Shown here: positions 1 to 8,668 of the stretch, piece after piece
Numbering within the stretch: the first letter of the stretch is position 1
Layout: each line of letters begins with the position of its first letter
Assembly (NCBI RefSeq): GCF_028596025.1
Contig: NZ_CP117167.1
Coordinates: forward strand, 5,084,001 to 5,148,000
Reading direction: 5' to 3'
Origin: Mucilaginibacter jinjuensis
GTDB lineage: Bacteria > Bacteroidota > Bacteroidia > Sphingobacteriales > Sphingobacteriaceae
DNA: 64,000 nt
Made by a program: the position numbers and the translations under genes
Notes under the pieces: generated by a model
What the model saw: the letters and a program-made list of their open reading frames with translations, nothing else
Database searches by the model: none
Told to the model about the DNA's origin: nothing

Positions 1-756
1 CGAATAGTACTCTTCGCCGTATTGCTGGCCGTGGGTCATGGCTACTTCAATATCATTCCCTTTAAGGTGAATTATTGGGTAACGCAGTGTCTCAGCATCG
101 GTATTACGCAATAAAAGATCGTGAAGGCCTTTTTCTGAAAAATATTTTTGTCCGTTAAAGTTGATGCTTAGGCCGGCGTTCAGGAATACATAATTCCAGA
201 TCATGTTATCCACAAACTCGGGGATAAAACGATAATGACGAAAAATACTATCGTCGGGAATAAAGTTTATCGCGGTACCGTTGCGCTGGGTGGTTTCTTT
301 CTCGGCTTCATCACGAACCAGTTCACCTTTGGCAAATTCGGCAATTTTGGTACGGCCATCGCGATACGATTGTACTACGAAATTTGACGAAAGCGCGTTA
401 ACTGCCTTGGTACCCACACCATTTAAGCCTACAGATTTTTGGAAGGCTTTGCTATCATATTTACCACCTGTATTGATCTTGGATACGCAATCAATCACCT
501 TACCCAATGGGATACCCCGGCCATAATCACGAACAGAAACCTTATGGTCGCTCATGTTAATATCGATGGTTCTGCCGGCTCCCATCACAAACTCATCAAT
601 CGAGTTATCTACAACCTCTTTCAACAATACATATACACCATCGTCATAGGCAGAACCATCGCCAAGCTTACCGATATACATACCGGGGCGCAGTCGAATA
701 TGCTCTTTCCAATCGAGCGACCGTATACTATCCTCACTATAATTTACTTCTTCCAT
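1..756 (-). CDS. parE: DNA topoisomerase IV subunit B (ParE), 5' part
   Basis: This is the N-terminal 252 residues of a type IIA topoisomerase B subunit; the rest lies outside the window. It supplies the ATPase half of topoisomerase IV, which decatenates daughter chromosomes. The GHKL ATP-binding signatures are visible in order: RPGMYIGKLGDG (residues 23-34), the Mg-binding Asn in KEVVDNSIDE (N51), DYGRGIP (77-83) and the GLNGVGTKAVNAL loop near 113-125. The RPGMYIGKLGDGS-YDDGVY form fits ParE of Bacteroidota better than GyrB, which usually has RPAMYIGD followed by GLHHL. Translation starts at the ATG complementary to 754-756. Longer plus-strand ORFs here are antisense shadows. Confidence is high for the family and good for ParE over GyrB. 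Confidence 0.93.
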   Translation of the reverse strand, partial: MEEVNYSEDSIRSLDWKEHIRLRPGMYIGKLGDGSAYDDGVYVLLKEVVDNSIDEFVMGAGRTIDINMSDHKVSVRDYGRGIPLGKVIDCVSKINTGGKYDSKAFQKSVGLNGVGTKAVNALSSNFVVQSYRDGRTKIAEFAKGELVRDEAEKETTQRNGTAINFIPDDSIFRHYRFIPEFVDNMIWNYVFLNAGLSINFNGQKYFSEKGLHDLLLRNTDAETLRYPIIHLKGNDIEVAMTHGQQYGEEYYS

Positions 757-790
757 GATGGTTATGCTTTTTATGGCGGAGAGGTTAAAC

Positions 791-1012
791 GTTGTACGTT
801 AGACGTTTTACGTATCTGTTCTGATGCAGATGCATGGTTTAAACCTACCATCCCAAATGTACGATGTTAAAGGGATTAAGTCAAACGGATTAGGCTAAAC
901 GTTATACGTTTGACGTTGTACGTAATACGTTTATATCTGAAAATAAAAAGAGAAGAAATATGATCTACGCCCCGGGCAAGAAACGTCAAACGTACAACGT
1001 CAAACGTATAAC
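791..1012. repeat. Degenerate ACGTT-type inverted repeats upstream of parE
   Basis: Three related stretches built from (T)ACGTT/(G)ACGTT steps lie between parE and the next gene, at 791-813, 901-923 and 990-1012. The second and third are perfect 23-bp inverted copies of each other (arms begin GTTATACGTTTGACG), separated by 66 bp. The first copy matches the second at 20 of 23 positions. The last copy ends one base before the stop codon of the gene at 1014, so it could also act as a 3' stem-loop for that minus-strand transcript. No coding potential. Confidence 0.8.
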
Positions 1013-1013
1013 A

Positions 1014-1613
1014 TTACTTAAACTTAATGCAGCTTCGGGCCTTGTCTATATATTTAAAAAACTCGGGGCCTTTGTCATTGGCTAAACAAATAGCCAGTAT
1101 AGTACCCGTATGGTCTTTTTGAAGGGTAATAATCAGGGCATACTTATAATGGCGTGTTACCGGCGAATCGCTCAGGTTCACCAGGTATGATTTGCCTTCG
1201 TCGGCATTGTACTGGGCTAAAATTCTGTCGTTTAAGTTTCGGGCAAAATAAGCATTATCGGCACTAAAAACAGAAACCTGTTCTTTTCCAATATTAATAT
1301 AAGCCGAGTCGGCATTGGCGTAATATTTACTTATTTGTTTATAAGGCTTAACTTCAAACCAGATCTCAAACTCCTGGCCAGGCAACGCAATGCCATAATC
1401 GTAAGATACATCTTCGTTGTTAACGGGGGTAACTTCTTTAAAGCCTTCGGGCAGGGTAAAATTAATATTAGCTTCGGTAACAAGGCGGTTAAACTCTTTC
1501 ATCTGCCGGTCGACCTGCGAATATTTATTCTGTGCATTAGCCGAATGGCTGCAAACAAGCAGGCATACCACTACACAGAATTGTTTAAATTGCCTTAGGA
1601 GAGCTTTCATCAA
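1014..1613 (-). CDS. Secreted hypothetical protein, 199 aa
   Basis: The N-terminus (MMKALLRQFKQF followed by a hydrophobic run CVVVCLLVC and an AxA-type cleavage site SANAQ) is a typical Sec signal peptide, so the mature protein of about 170 residues should be periplasmic or outer-membrane associated. The rest is soluble with mixed alpha/beta character and ends in a Cys-containing segment (KARSCIKFK). I do not recognise a family and give no function. The codon before the second Met is also ATG, so the start could be one codon later. It lies upstream of parE on the same strand, separated by the ACGTT repeat cluster, and is probably a separate transcript. Confidence 0.75.
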   Translation of the reverse strand: MMKALLRQFKQFCVVVCLLVCSHSANAQNKYSQVDRQMKEFNRLVTEANINFTLPEGFKEVTPVNNEDVSYDYGIALPGQEFEIWFEVKPYKQISKYYANADSAYINIGKEQVSVFSADNAYFARNLNDRILAQYNADEGKSYLVNLSDSPVTRHYKYALIITLQKDHTGTILAICLANDKGPEFFKYIDKARSCIKFK

Positions 1614-2382
1614 TTATAACAAAGGTAATAGGTAGATTTTAAATCCGAACTAATATAGTGTATAAATTATATACCCATATAAGGTCCTTTTCAAACTTTA
1701 AACAAATTACGAATATTAATATAAGCCGGATTCTACCTCTCCTGCTTTTTATCCATAACACAGAGTTAAAACATTAATACCATTTTATACAGTTAACATT
1801 GTCACACATTATAAAATGCAACCTCTTTAACGAAACGGAACAATAAAGGTTTAACCTAAAAAACTGGTGATGGTAATTTTACCGTAAAATAACATATTCA
1901 TGATTGGGTATTTTTTTCCTCATATTTCCCCGGTTTAATCAGTATAAATGTCCAACAGAATCCTCATTTGTAGAAATTCGTCCCGGCTTTATCTCTAATA
2001 TAATTTATATTAACAAATTTTAACAGGCATTATCCCTACAGTTATCGGCTTTTAGCCTCATATTTTATCCTTAATGACAATTTAAGGGCGTAAGCATTAA
2101 TCTGGCTCTCTTCTCACAAACAGCGTATCACTTTCTGCTTTTACTTGGCATAATCTATGCACATACAAACTGCTTAAAGTGTCACTTTGAATTGGTGTGG
2201 GATACTTAAAGTGCTATAATTACATTTTTTACAGGTTTATATGTATTTTAATACCATAAACTGTATATAAGCATTATTTTTACTCATGTTAGTTTTACAA
2301 GCAATACAAATTATTAATGACACCCATTGCTTATAAAACAACGTCGGAGCCTTATTTTAATATTGACAACCACTCCCGTGTT
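1614..2382. other. AT-rich intergenic region with a possible sigma-54-type site
   Basis: About 770 bases between divergent genes hold no convincing ORF. The sequence at 2145-2161 reads TTGGCA-N5-ATGCA, with GG and GC dinucleotides 10 bases apart as in -24/-12 sigma-54 promoters; it lies about 220 bases before the TPR gene. Nothing else stands out apart from generally low GC. Confidence 0.35.
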
Positions 2383-4725
2383 ATGAAGATACTTTCTGTG
2401 TTATTTTTACTGTTACCTTTTTGGTGTTTAGCACAAACCCAAACAGCCGAGCAGTTAATACAGAGCGGTAACAACAAAGCAAACCAAAAAGACTATCAGG
2501 GAGCCATCGATGATTTCACCAAAGCTATAGAACTCAATTCTAAAATTGCTGACGCTTATTTTTACCGGGCAAACGCCTATAGCAATCTTCAGAAAAACGA
2601 AGAAGCCGTTGCCGATTTCACCAAAACGATAGAGCTTAATCCTAAAAAGGCTGATGCTTATTACTACCGCGGAAATGCCAATAGTAATTTAAGGGCTTAT
2701 GTTAATGCCATTGACGATTATACCAAGGCCATCAGCATGAAACCAAAGCCCGATGCTAACCTTTATCATTACAGGGCCAATGCTAAAACCAACACCCGTG
2801 ATTACATGGGTGCTATTGCCGACTTTACAAAAGCAATAACACTTACCCCTAAGAATCCCGATTTATATGAGTACCGTGGTTTAGCCAAAGCCAATGTTAA
2901 TAACAGCAAGGGTGCAATACTGGATTTTAACACCGCTGTTAAATTAAACCCAAATAATGGCGACCTGTATTATTACCGTGCCAACTCAGAAGCAACAATA
3001 GCCAATTATACGGCTGCTATTACAGATTATACCAAATCACTTCAATATGATGCTAACCGTGCCGAAGCCTACTATTACCGGGGTAACGCACGCAGCAATA
3101 TCCATGACAATGTGGGCGCTATTGATGATTACAAAAAAGCCATCGCACTAAAACCTAATATTGCCGAATTATACCACTACCTCGGTAATGCCCATACTAA
3201 CGCCAAAGACAATCAGGGTGCTATTTTAGATTTCGATAAGGCGATTGAGCTTAACGCCAACAACCCCGAACTTTATCTTTACCGTGGTATTGCCAAACGC
3301 AATATTAAAGATACCACCGGTGCCATGGCCGATTTCAACAAAGCCATTGAACTTAAACCACAGTATATACAGGCTTATGAAAACCGCGCAGGCGTAAGCA
3401 TTGCGGCTAAAAATTACGATGGCGCTTTCGCTGATGCTGATACGATACTGGCTTTCAACCCTAAATCGGAGGTGGCTTATCTGATCCGTGGATCAGCCAA
3501 GTATTCGCTTAAAGATAGTTTGGGTGCCATTGCCGATTACACCAAAGCCATTGAGTTAAACCCCAATAACGACCGCTCGTACATTGAGCGTGGTAAAATG
3601 AAGGAACAACAGGCCGATTATCGCGGGGCTATAGCAGATTTCAGCAAATCAATAGAATTAAAACCCGGCAATACCGAAGGTTATAGTAAACGTGCTAACG
3701 ATAAGATACAATTGCGCGATTATGCCGGGGCCATACAAGACTACCAAAAAGTTTTGCAAATGGACCCGAGAAATGCGGAAGCTTATGCAAAACTGAGTAA
3801 CGTTTATACGCTTTCTAAAAATTACCCCGAAGCTATTAAACTGGTTAACGAAGGTTTAAAACTCAACCCTAAAGATGCCGACCTGTACGTACAGCGTGGT
3901 ATATTGTGGGATGCCATGCAAAATACCCGCGAAGCTATGCTCGATTTTAATAAGGCTATCGCGATAGATTCTGCATCGTTCAACGCATACACCTTTCGCG
4001 GTAATACTAAGAACGAGCTAAAAGATTACGAAGGTGCAATAGAAGACCTCAACAAGGCCATTAACCTGCGCGGTACCGAAGACAATATGTTGTTTTTAGG
4101 CAATGCCCGTTTAGGTTTAAAAGACTATGCAGGTGCACTAGACAGCTACGACCGTGTGGTTGACCAATACCCTAAAAGCGTTAAAGCCTTATTAACGCGT
4201 GCTACTGCCAAAAGTATGGTGCCAGATTCGGCAGGAGCTATGCAGGATTTTGCCAAAGCCCTGGAGCTGCAACCGCATAACGAAGACATATATGTTAAAC
4301 GCGGTGATGCTTATATACTGCTCAAAGATTCGATCAGCGCTATATTGGATTACAATTCGGCTATCGAAATTAATCCGCAGAATTCAGAAGCCTATACCAA
4401 CCGTGGTATCGCCAAATACAAACTGAAAGATGTGCGCGGTGCCCTGCTTGATTACAACATGGCTATCGAAACCATGCCATCAAACAAAAAAGCATATATC
4501 AGGCGTGGTGAAGCCAAAGCCCTCATTAAAGATTATAATGGTGCCGTGGCAGATTATACATCGGCCATTAGCCTCGATCCAAAGGACAAGCAAACTTACT
4601 TTGACCGCGGTATGCTTAAAATCAATAATGTAACCGACAAAAACAGCGGTTGCCTTGACCTGAGCAAAGCCGGCGAACTGGGTATGAAAGAAGCCTACGA
4701 GGCTATCAGAAAATACTGCTATTAA
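2383..4725 (+). CDS. Secreted TPR-repeat protein, about 780 aa
   Basis: After a signal peptide (MKILSVLFLLLPFWCLAQT) almost the whole protein is a solenoid of roughly 21 tetratricopeptide repeats of 34 residues. Each has the A-x-x-D-Y/F-x-K-A-I-x-L-x-P-x-x-x-x-x-Y-x-x-R-G pattern. TPR arrays are protein-protein scaffolds; this one should work in the periplasm or at the cell surface, partner unknown. A longer ORF begins at 2317, but its extra 22 residues are hydrophilic and would bury the signal peptide, so I chose the ATG at 2383. The C-terminus ends with a short Cys-containing cap (SGCLDLSKAGELGMKEAYEAI). Repeats are diverged at DNA level but keep a period of 102 bases. Followed by a good terminator. 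Confidence 0.88.
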   Translation: MKILSVLFLLLPFWCLAQTQTAEQLIQSGNNKANQKDYQGAIDDFTKAIELNSKIADAYFYRANAYSNLQKNEEAVADFTKTIELNPKKADAYYYRGNANSNLRAYVNAIDDYTKAISMKPKPDANLYHYRANAKTNTRDYMGAIADFTKAITLTPKNPDLYEYRGLAKANVNNSKGAILDFNTAVKLNPNNGDLYYYRANSEATIANYTAAITDYTKSLQYDANRAEAYYYRGNARSNIHDNVGAIDDYKKAIALKPNIAELYHYLGNAHTNAKDNQGAILDFDKAIELNANNPELYLYRGIAKRNIKDTTGAMADFNKAIELKPQYIQAYENRAGVSIAAKNYDGAFADADTILAFNPKSEVAYLIRGSAKYSLKDSLGAIADYTKAIELNPNNDRSYIERGKMKEQQADYRGAIADFSKSIELKPGNTEGYSKRANDKIQLRDYAGAIQDYQKVLQMDPRNAEAYAKLSNVYTLSKNYPEAIKLVNEGLKLNPKDADLYVQRGILWDAMQNTREAMLDFNKAIAIDSASFNAYTFRGNTKNELKDYEGAIEDLNKAINLRGTEDNMLFLGNARLGLKDYAGALDSYDRVVDQYPKSVKALLTRATAKSMVPDSAGAMQDFAKALELQPHNEDIYVKRGDAYILLKDSISAILDYNSAIEINPQNSEAYTNRGIAKYKLKDVRGALLDYNMAIETMPSNKKAYIRRGEAKALIKDYNGAVADYTSAISLDPKDKQTYFDRGMLKINNVTDKNSGCLDLSKAGELGMKEAYEAIRKYCY

Positions 4726-4733
4726 TAACACAC

Positions 4734-4766
4734 AATGCCGGGGTCAGTATTCTGGCATTTTTTCTT
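4734..4766 (+). terminator. Rho-independent terminator of the TPR gene
   Basis: A stem starting AATGCC (4734-4739) pairs with GGCATT (4754-4759) and is extended inward by G-U pairs to about 10 bp with a six-base loop. It is followed at once by TTTTTTC. It sits 9 bases after the TPR stop codon. Confidence 0.75.
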
Positions 4767-4854
4767 TAGTATTTTTCAACGATAAGTAAAAAGTACCATA
4801 AACCGAATGTTTATTACCATAAGCTAAACAGATTTCGTGGTACCTTTGAGTATC

Positions 4855-5730
4855 ATGAAAAAGAGCTTCCCGGTTTACGATATATGCAACCTTTCTGAAT
4901 TTAAGCAGGATGACATCCTCATCAGCAGGTTTGCACCCTATCTTAAATCGCACCATAAATTACATTTGGCGCATAAGCATACTTTTTATCATTTGGTGTT
5001 TTTTACCAAAGGCGGCGGTAGCCACGCTATCGATTTTCAAAGTTTCCCGGTTAGGCCATATCAGATTTACTTCATGATCCCCGGTCAGGTACACAGTTGG
5101 GATTTTGAGGGCGAGGTAGATGGCTATGTGATCAATTTCTCTGTACCGTTTTTTCAGTCCTTCCTGTTGCAGTCTGACTACCTGGAGCAGTTCCCGTTCT
5201 TCAGCGGCGCATCAGCAGACGAGGTGATTGATATTCCAGAAAACCTGCACAAAGAAACATTGCAACTTTTTGAACAGATTATAATTGAAAGTGAAACACC
5301 GGGCCGTTTGGCTTTGGATATGGTACGTGCTTTAATGCTGCAATTGTTTATAAGCCTTAGCCGTTTAACATTTCCGCTGCACAGCAAAAATACCACACCT
5401 TATAATTATACGCTGTTGCGCAACTTTCAGAAACTGATTGATAAAAATTACACCACGCTAAAACTGCCGAAGGATTATGCGGCCCTGCTATACATCACCC
5501 CCAATCATCTCAATGCCCTGTGTAATGATGTGCTGAATATTTCAGCAGGCGAAGTAATCCGTAACCGGATTGTATTGGAAGCAAAAAGGTTATTAGTAAA
5601 CCCCGGTTTAACGATTTCTGAAGTAGCCGACCAGCTCAACTTTGGCGACTACTCCTACTTTACCAAATACTTTAAGAAACAAACCGGGCTAACACCCGAA
5701 GAATTCAGGAAACAAATTATAACTCAATAA
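4855..5730 (+). CDS. AraC-family transcriptional regulator with N-terminal cupin sensor
   Basis: The N-terminal ~150 residues resemble an AraC-type cupin arm (HKHTFYHLVFFTKGGGSHAIDF, then RPYQIYFMIPGQVHSWDFEGEVDGYVINFS). The C-terminal ~100 residues hold two helix-turn-helix motifs (LPKDYAALLYITPNHLNALCND and ISEVADQLNFGDYSYFTKYFKKQTGLTPEEFRKQ), the hallmark of AraC/XylS DNA-binding domains. The ORF is open from a GTG at 4837, but the ATG at 4855 begins a normal KKSFPVYDI start. TACCTTTG at 4841-4848 fits a Bacteroidota -7 element and would make the message nearly leaderless. It lies 4 bases before the DUF983 gene, so the two are probably co-transcribed. The ligand is unknown. Confidence 0.88.
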   Translation: MKKSFPVYDICNLSEFKQDDILISRFAPYLKSHHKLHLAHKHTFYHLVFFTKGGGSHAIDFQSFPVRPYQIYFMIPGQVHSWDFEGEVDGYVINFSVPFFQSFLLQSDYLEQFPFFSGASADEVIDIPENLHKETLQLFEQIIIESETPGRLALDMVRALMLQLFISLSRLTFPLHSKNTTPYNYTLLRNFQKLIDKNYTTLKLPKDYAALLYITPNHLNALCNDVLNISAGEVIRNRIVLEAKRLLVNPGLTISEVADQLNFGDYSYFTKYFKKQTGLTPEEFRKQIITQ

Positions 5731-5734
5731 CAAT

Positions 5735-6175
5735 ATGAAAACCCTAACTTTAGATAAAGAAGCCATGGCTATTTCACAATCATACGCAGCCCTACATGCC
5801 AAATGCCCAAAATGCCGGGTAGGCAACATGTTTTCGACCCCAATGTATACCCTAAGCGGACAAAAGATGAACCAGTACTGCCCGCACTGTAATTTTCATT
5901 TCGAGATTGAACCGGGTTACTTTTACGTAGCCATGTTTGTAAGCTACGCCCTTAACGTTGCCGAAATGGTTACCCTTGCCGTAGGTACCTACATCTTAAC
6001 CCACAGCGAAAACCCATGGATTTATGCTGCCATATTATTAGGTGTAGCCTTTATATTATCTCCGTTTAACTTCAGATATGCAAGGGTGGCTTTATTATAC
6101 TGGTTAACCCCAGGCGTGCACTATGATCCAAAAAGATCAGCTCCTGATTACGATCCTAATCACCCGGAGGGATAA
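5735..6175 (+). CDS. DUF983 family zinc-ribbon membrane protein
   Basis: This 146-residue protein has an N-terminal four-cysteine zinc ribbon (KCPKC near residue 26 and YCPHC near residue 48) followed by EPGYFY and two membrane helices (MFVSYALNVAEMVTLAVGTYIL and WIYAAILLGVAFILS). That arrangement defines the DUF983 family, found in many Bacteroidota and alphaproteobacteria; its function is not established. The start lies 4 bases after the AraC stop, implying translational coupling and perhaps control by that regulator. Confidence 0.87.
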   Translation: MKTLTLDKEAMAISQSYAALHAKCPKCRVGNMFSTPMYTLSGQKMNQYCPHCNFHFEIEPGYFYVAMFVSYALNVAEMVTLAVGTYILTHSENPWIYAAILLGVAFILSPFNFRYARVALLYWLTPGVHYDPKRSAPDYDPNHPEG

Positions 6176-6190
6176 TAATTAGAAATAAGA

Positions 6191-6515
6191 GACGAGAATC
6201 AAGAAACAAGACAATATAATAACGCTTGCGCCAGATGATGTCTTATTCCCCTCTTGAGAGGGGTTAGGGGTGTGTCTCTGCTGAATGTTTTGTCGCAGAA
6301 ACACACCCCTCCTATTTCACAGGCTTTCGCGCCCCCTCTCAAGAGGGGAATTAAAAAAAGCCTAACCATAAGAACTATTACCGTCATTGCGAGGTACGAA
6401 GCAATCTCGTAGCTATACAGAACGAAGAACATTGGCGACGAGATTGCCACGCTATCGCTCGCGATGACAAAATTTGAAAGGAGGTATCTTGACTCTTGTT
6501 TCTTGATTCTCGCTT
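6191..6515. repeat. Composite palindromic repeat block filling a convergent intergenic spacer
   Basis: The 338-base spacer between two convergent genes has no gene and consists almost entirely of repeats. A 17-bp perfect inverted repeat (GAGAATCAAGAAACAAG at 6194-6210, its complement at 6495-6511) encloses two modules. One (about 6244-6352) is a long palindrome with CCCCTCTTGAGAGGGG and GGGTGTGT blocks at both ends. The other (6382-6468) is CGTCATTGCGAGGTACGAAGC paired with CTCGCGATGAC, with GCAATCTCG/CGAGATTGC inside. Sequences of the same kinds recur near 53.6 kb and 58.5 kb. The right end overlaps the stop codon of the dehydrogenase gene. The 83-codon ORF across it is not credible. Confidence 0.75.
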
Positions 6516-8664
6516 ACGGTAACGCAAACGCCACATAAGCATCGCCCGATTTAGTTTTCAGCTTCCCGCCACCACAGGCAATCACCACATACTGCTTACC
6601 ATCAACTTCATAAACACTTGGCGTTGCGAAGCCTGAAGCAGGCAAATCGGCTTGCCAGAGTAGCTTGCCGGTGATCTTATTGAAAGCTCTTATTTTATTG
6701 TCTTTAGTAGCGGCTATAAAAACCAAGCCGCCTGCAGTTACAGCAGGGCCGCCGTAGTTTTCTGTGCCTGCATTTTTTATTTTTGGATCATCGCCCAGCG
6801 GTACACGCCATTCGCGCTTACCCGTGTTTAGGTTGATAGCATTTAACGTTCCCCAGGGTGGCGCTATGGCGGGTTGTCCATCTTTCGCTAAAAACTTATT
6901 GTAACCCGTCATCTGGTAAGGAAGGTTCAGGAAGGTATCAACCGGGGCTTTTGTCTCAGTAAACTTCTTAGATTGATTAGCAGTGTTATTGGTGATGAAT
7001 GATACTATCGCCTGCCGATCCTGCAAAGTCAATTGTTTGAAAGATGGCATCATGCGCCGACCGGTGGCAATCAGATTAATAATCTCCTCATCATGGTATT
7101 TTTTATTGATGTTGATGAGCGAAGGATAATTACCCGAACCCTTACGATCCTGTCCATGGCAGCCCATACAATTTTGGGCAAACAAGCGTTGTCCGGCCTG
7201 ACCGAAATCTTCTGCCCCTGCTGACTGCTTTGGCGCATCAATCATCGTTAATATCCAGGCCATTTCATTCGCATTGATATAGATCCAGCCCGTAAATGGG
7301 TCAACCGCCGGGCCGCCCCATTCGGCACCACCATCAAAACCAGGGAAGATAAGCGAAGGCTGTTTCCCTGGCGGGATAAACATACTGCCATGCCTATAGC
7401 CTTTCAACTGGTTCAAGGCATCCGCTTTATCATCCGCAGAAAGGTATGGGTTAATGTCTTTTTCGGAGATCGACTGCCGTGTAAACGGTTCAGGTAACCG
7501 CGGGATCGGCTGAGTAGGCCACAGCTTCTCTCCTACTAATTCTGAGTGCGTATCAACCGGTTTCTCATCAATCGGGAATAACGGCTTGCCTGTCGCCCTA
7601 TCCAATACAAAAATAAATCCGTGCTTGGTAGGTTGGGCAACGGCATCAACATTTTTGCCATCCTTTTTAATGATGACTAATGATGGTGCGGTCGGCAAAT
7701 CTTTATCCCAAACATCGTGATGGATCACCTGGTAATGCCAAACCAGCTTACCTGTTGCTGCATCTAAAGCCAGCAGGCTATTGGCATACAACCCCGCTCC
7801 TTTTCGTTTACCGCCATAAAAATCAAATGCGGCCGAACCTGTTGGTGCAAAAAGTAAACCTCGTGCTTCATCCAGGCTAAAGCCGCTCCAGCTATTGGCA
7901 GCGCCAATATGTTTCCAGGCGTTGGGGTCTTCCCAGGTTTCGTAACCCTTTTCGCCGGGATGCGGGATGGTGTGAAAAATCCATTTAAACTGTCCTGTGC
8001 GTACATCATAAGCACGTATATGGCCGGGAGCCGCGTCTGATGTTTCGTTAACCCGGCTACCTACAATGTATAGATCTTTATAGATAATGCCGGGCGTAGT
8101 GACGGTAACATAAGCATCTTTCGATGGGCGGTCGAGATGATCGTGCAGATCAATTTTGCCATGATCACCAAAACTTTTTATCGGCCGACCGTTTACCGCG
8201 TTAATAGCATAAATATATGAACCCGCACAGAAAATGATTCGCTTATCATCGCCATCTTCCCAATAGGTTACCCCACGATTATTGTTGAGGATAAACCTGA
8301 TAGAAGTTATGGCATTAATATCTTTCTGATCGGGATCGAAAACCCATTTCTGCTCGCCGGTGGCCGCATTGAGGGCAACCAGTTTTAAATGGGGCGTGGT
8401 AGCATACAGTACACCATCAACAATAATTGGATTACATTGGATCTGCGAATGCGCAACGGTATCAGCATCATTGGTATGATGCACCCAGGCAATTTTTAAA
8501 TCTTTAACATTATTGGTGTCGATCTGGTTTAGCGACGAGTAGCGGGTATTTTCTTTGTTACCCCCATAAACGCGCCAGCCATCGTTGTCTGCATTTTTAT
8601 TTTTACATGATGATGCCAGCAATGCAGCAAGTACCCCTATCCATAATTTATTCGGTACGCTCAT
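6514..8664 (-). CDS. PQQ-dependent dehydrogenase with cytochrome c domain, lipoprotein
   Basis: This is a quinoprotein (pyrroloquinoline quinone) glucose/alcohol dehydrogenase-type beta-propeller. It carries repeated tryptophan-docking motifs (LVALNAATGEQKWVFD, LLALDAATGKLVWHYQ, INLNTGKREWRVPLG, IRAFNKITGKLLWQADLP). A cytochrome c module is inserted near residue 500, with heme motif CMGCH and a distal Met in RRMMPSFKQL. Such enzymes oxidise sugars or alcohols in the periplasm and pass electrons through the heme. From the chosen ATG (8664) the protein starts with a lipoprotein signal ending LLASSC. Starting at 8688 instead would overlap the upstream gene by 20 bases. It is third in an operon with a ThuA-like protein and a sugar epimerase, suggesting sugar oxidation. 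The substrate is not shown by sequence. Confidence 0.9.
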   Translation of the reverse strand: MSVPNKLWIGVLAALLASSCKNKNADNDGWRVYGGNKENTRYSSLNQIDTNNVKDLKIAWVHHTNDADTVAHSQIQCNPIIVDGVLYATTPHLKLVALNAATGEQKWVFDPDQKDINAITSIRFILNNNRGVTYWEDGDDKRIIFCAGSYIYAINAVNGRPIKSFGDHGKIDLHDHLDRPSKDAYVTVTTPGIIYKDLYIVGSRVNETSDAAPGHIRAYDVRTGQFKWIFHTIPHPGEKGYETWEDPNAWKHIGAANSWSGFSLDEARGLLFAPTGSAAFDFYGGKRKGAGLYANSLLALDAATGKLVWHYQVIHHDVWDKDLPTAPSLVIIKKDGKNVDAVAQPTKHGFIFVLDRATGKPLFPIDEKPVDTHSELVGEKLWPTQPIPRLPEPFTRQSISEKDINPYLSADDKADALNQLKGYRHGSMFIPPGKQPSLIFPGFDGGAEWGGPAVDPFTGWIYINANEMAWILTMIDAPKQSAGAEDFGQAGQRLFAQNCMGCHGQDRKGSGNYPSLININKKYHDEEIINLIATGRRMMPSFKQLTLQDRQAIVSFITNNTANQSKKFTETKAPVDTFLNLPYQMTGYNKFLAKDGQPAIAPPWGTLNAINLNTGKREWRVPLGDDPKIKNAGTENYGGPAVTAGGLVFIAATKDNKIRAFNKITGKLLWQADLPASGFATPSVYEVDGKQYVVIACGGGKLKTKSGDAYVAFALP

Positions 8665-8668
8665 ACCG

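Noticed and set aside
439..870. 143-codon plus-strand ORF over the parE start
   Set aside because: Antisense to the conserved ParE ATPase motifs; translation has no domain and the real coding strand is minus.
2383..4725. Periodic 102-base repeats considered as a CRISPR-like array
   Set aside because: The repeats are diverged coding TPR units with no spacers, leader or cas gene.
4480..4731. Minus-strand ORFs over the TPR gene
   Set aside because: Reading frames created by the 102-base TPR periodicity; no independent support.
6199..6450. 83-codon minus-strand ORF in the repeat block
   Set aside because: It is translated from palindromic repeat sequence; composition is low-complexity and no start context is visible.
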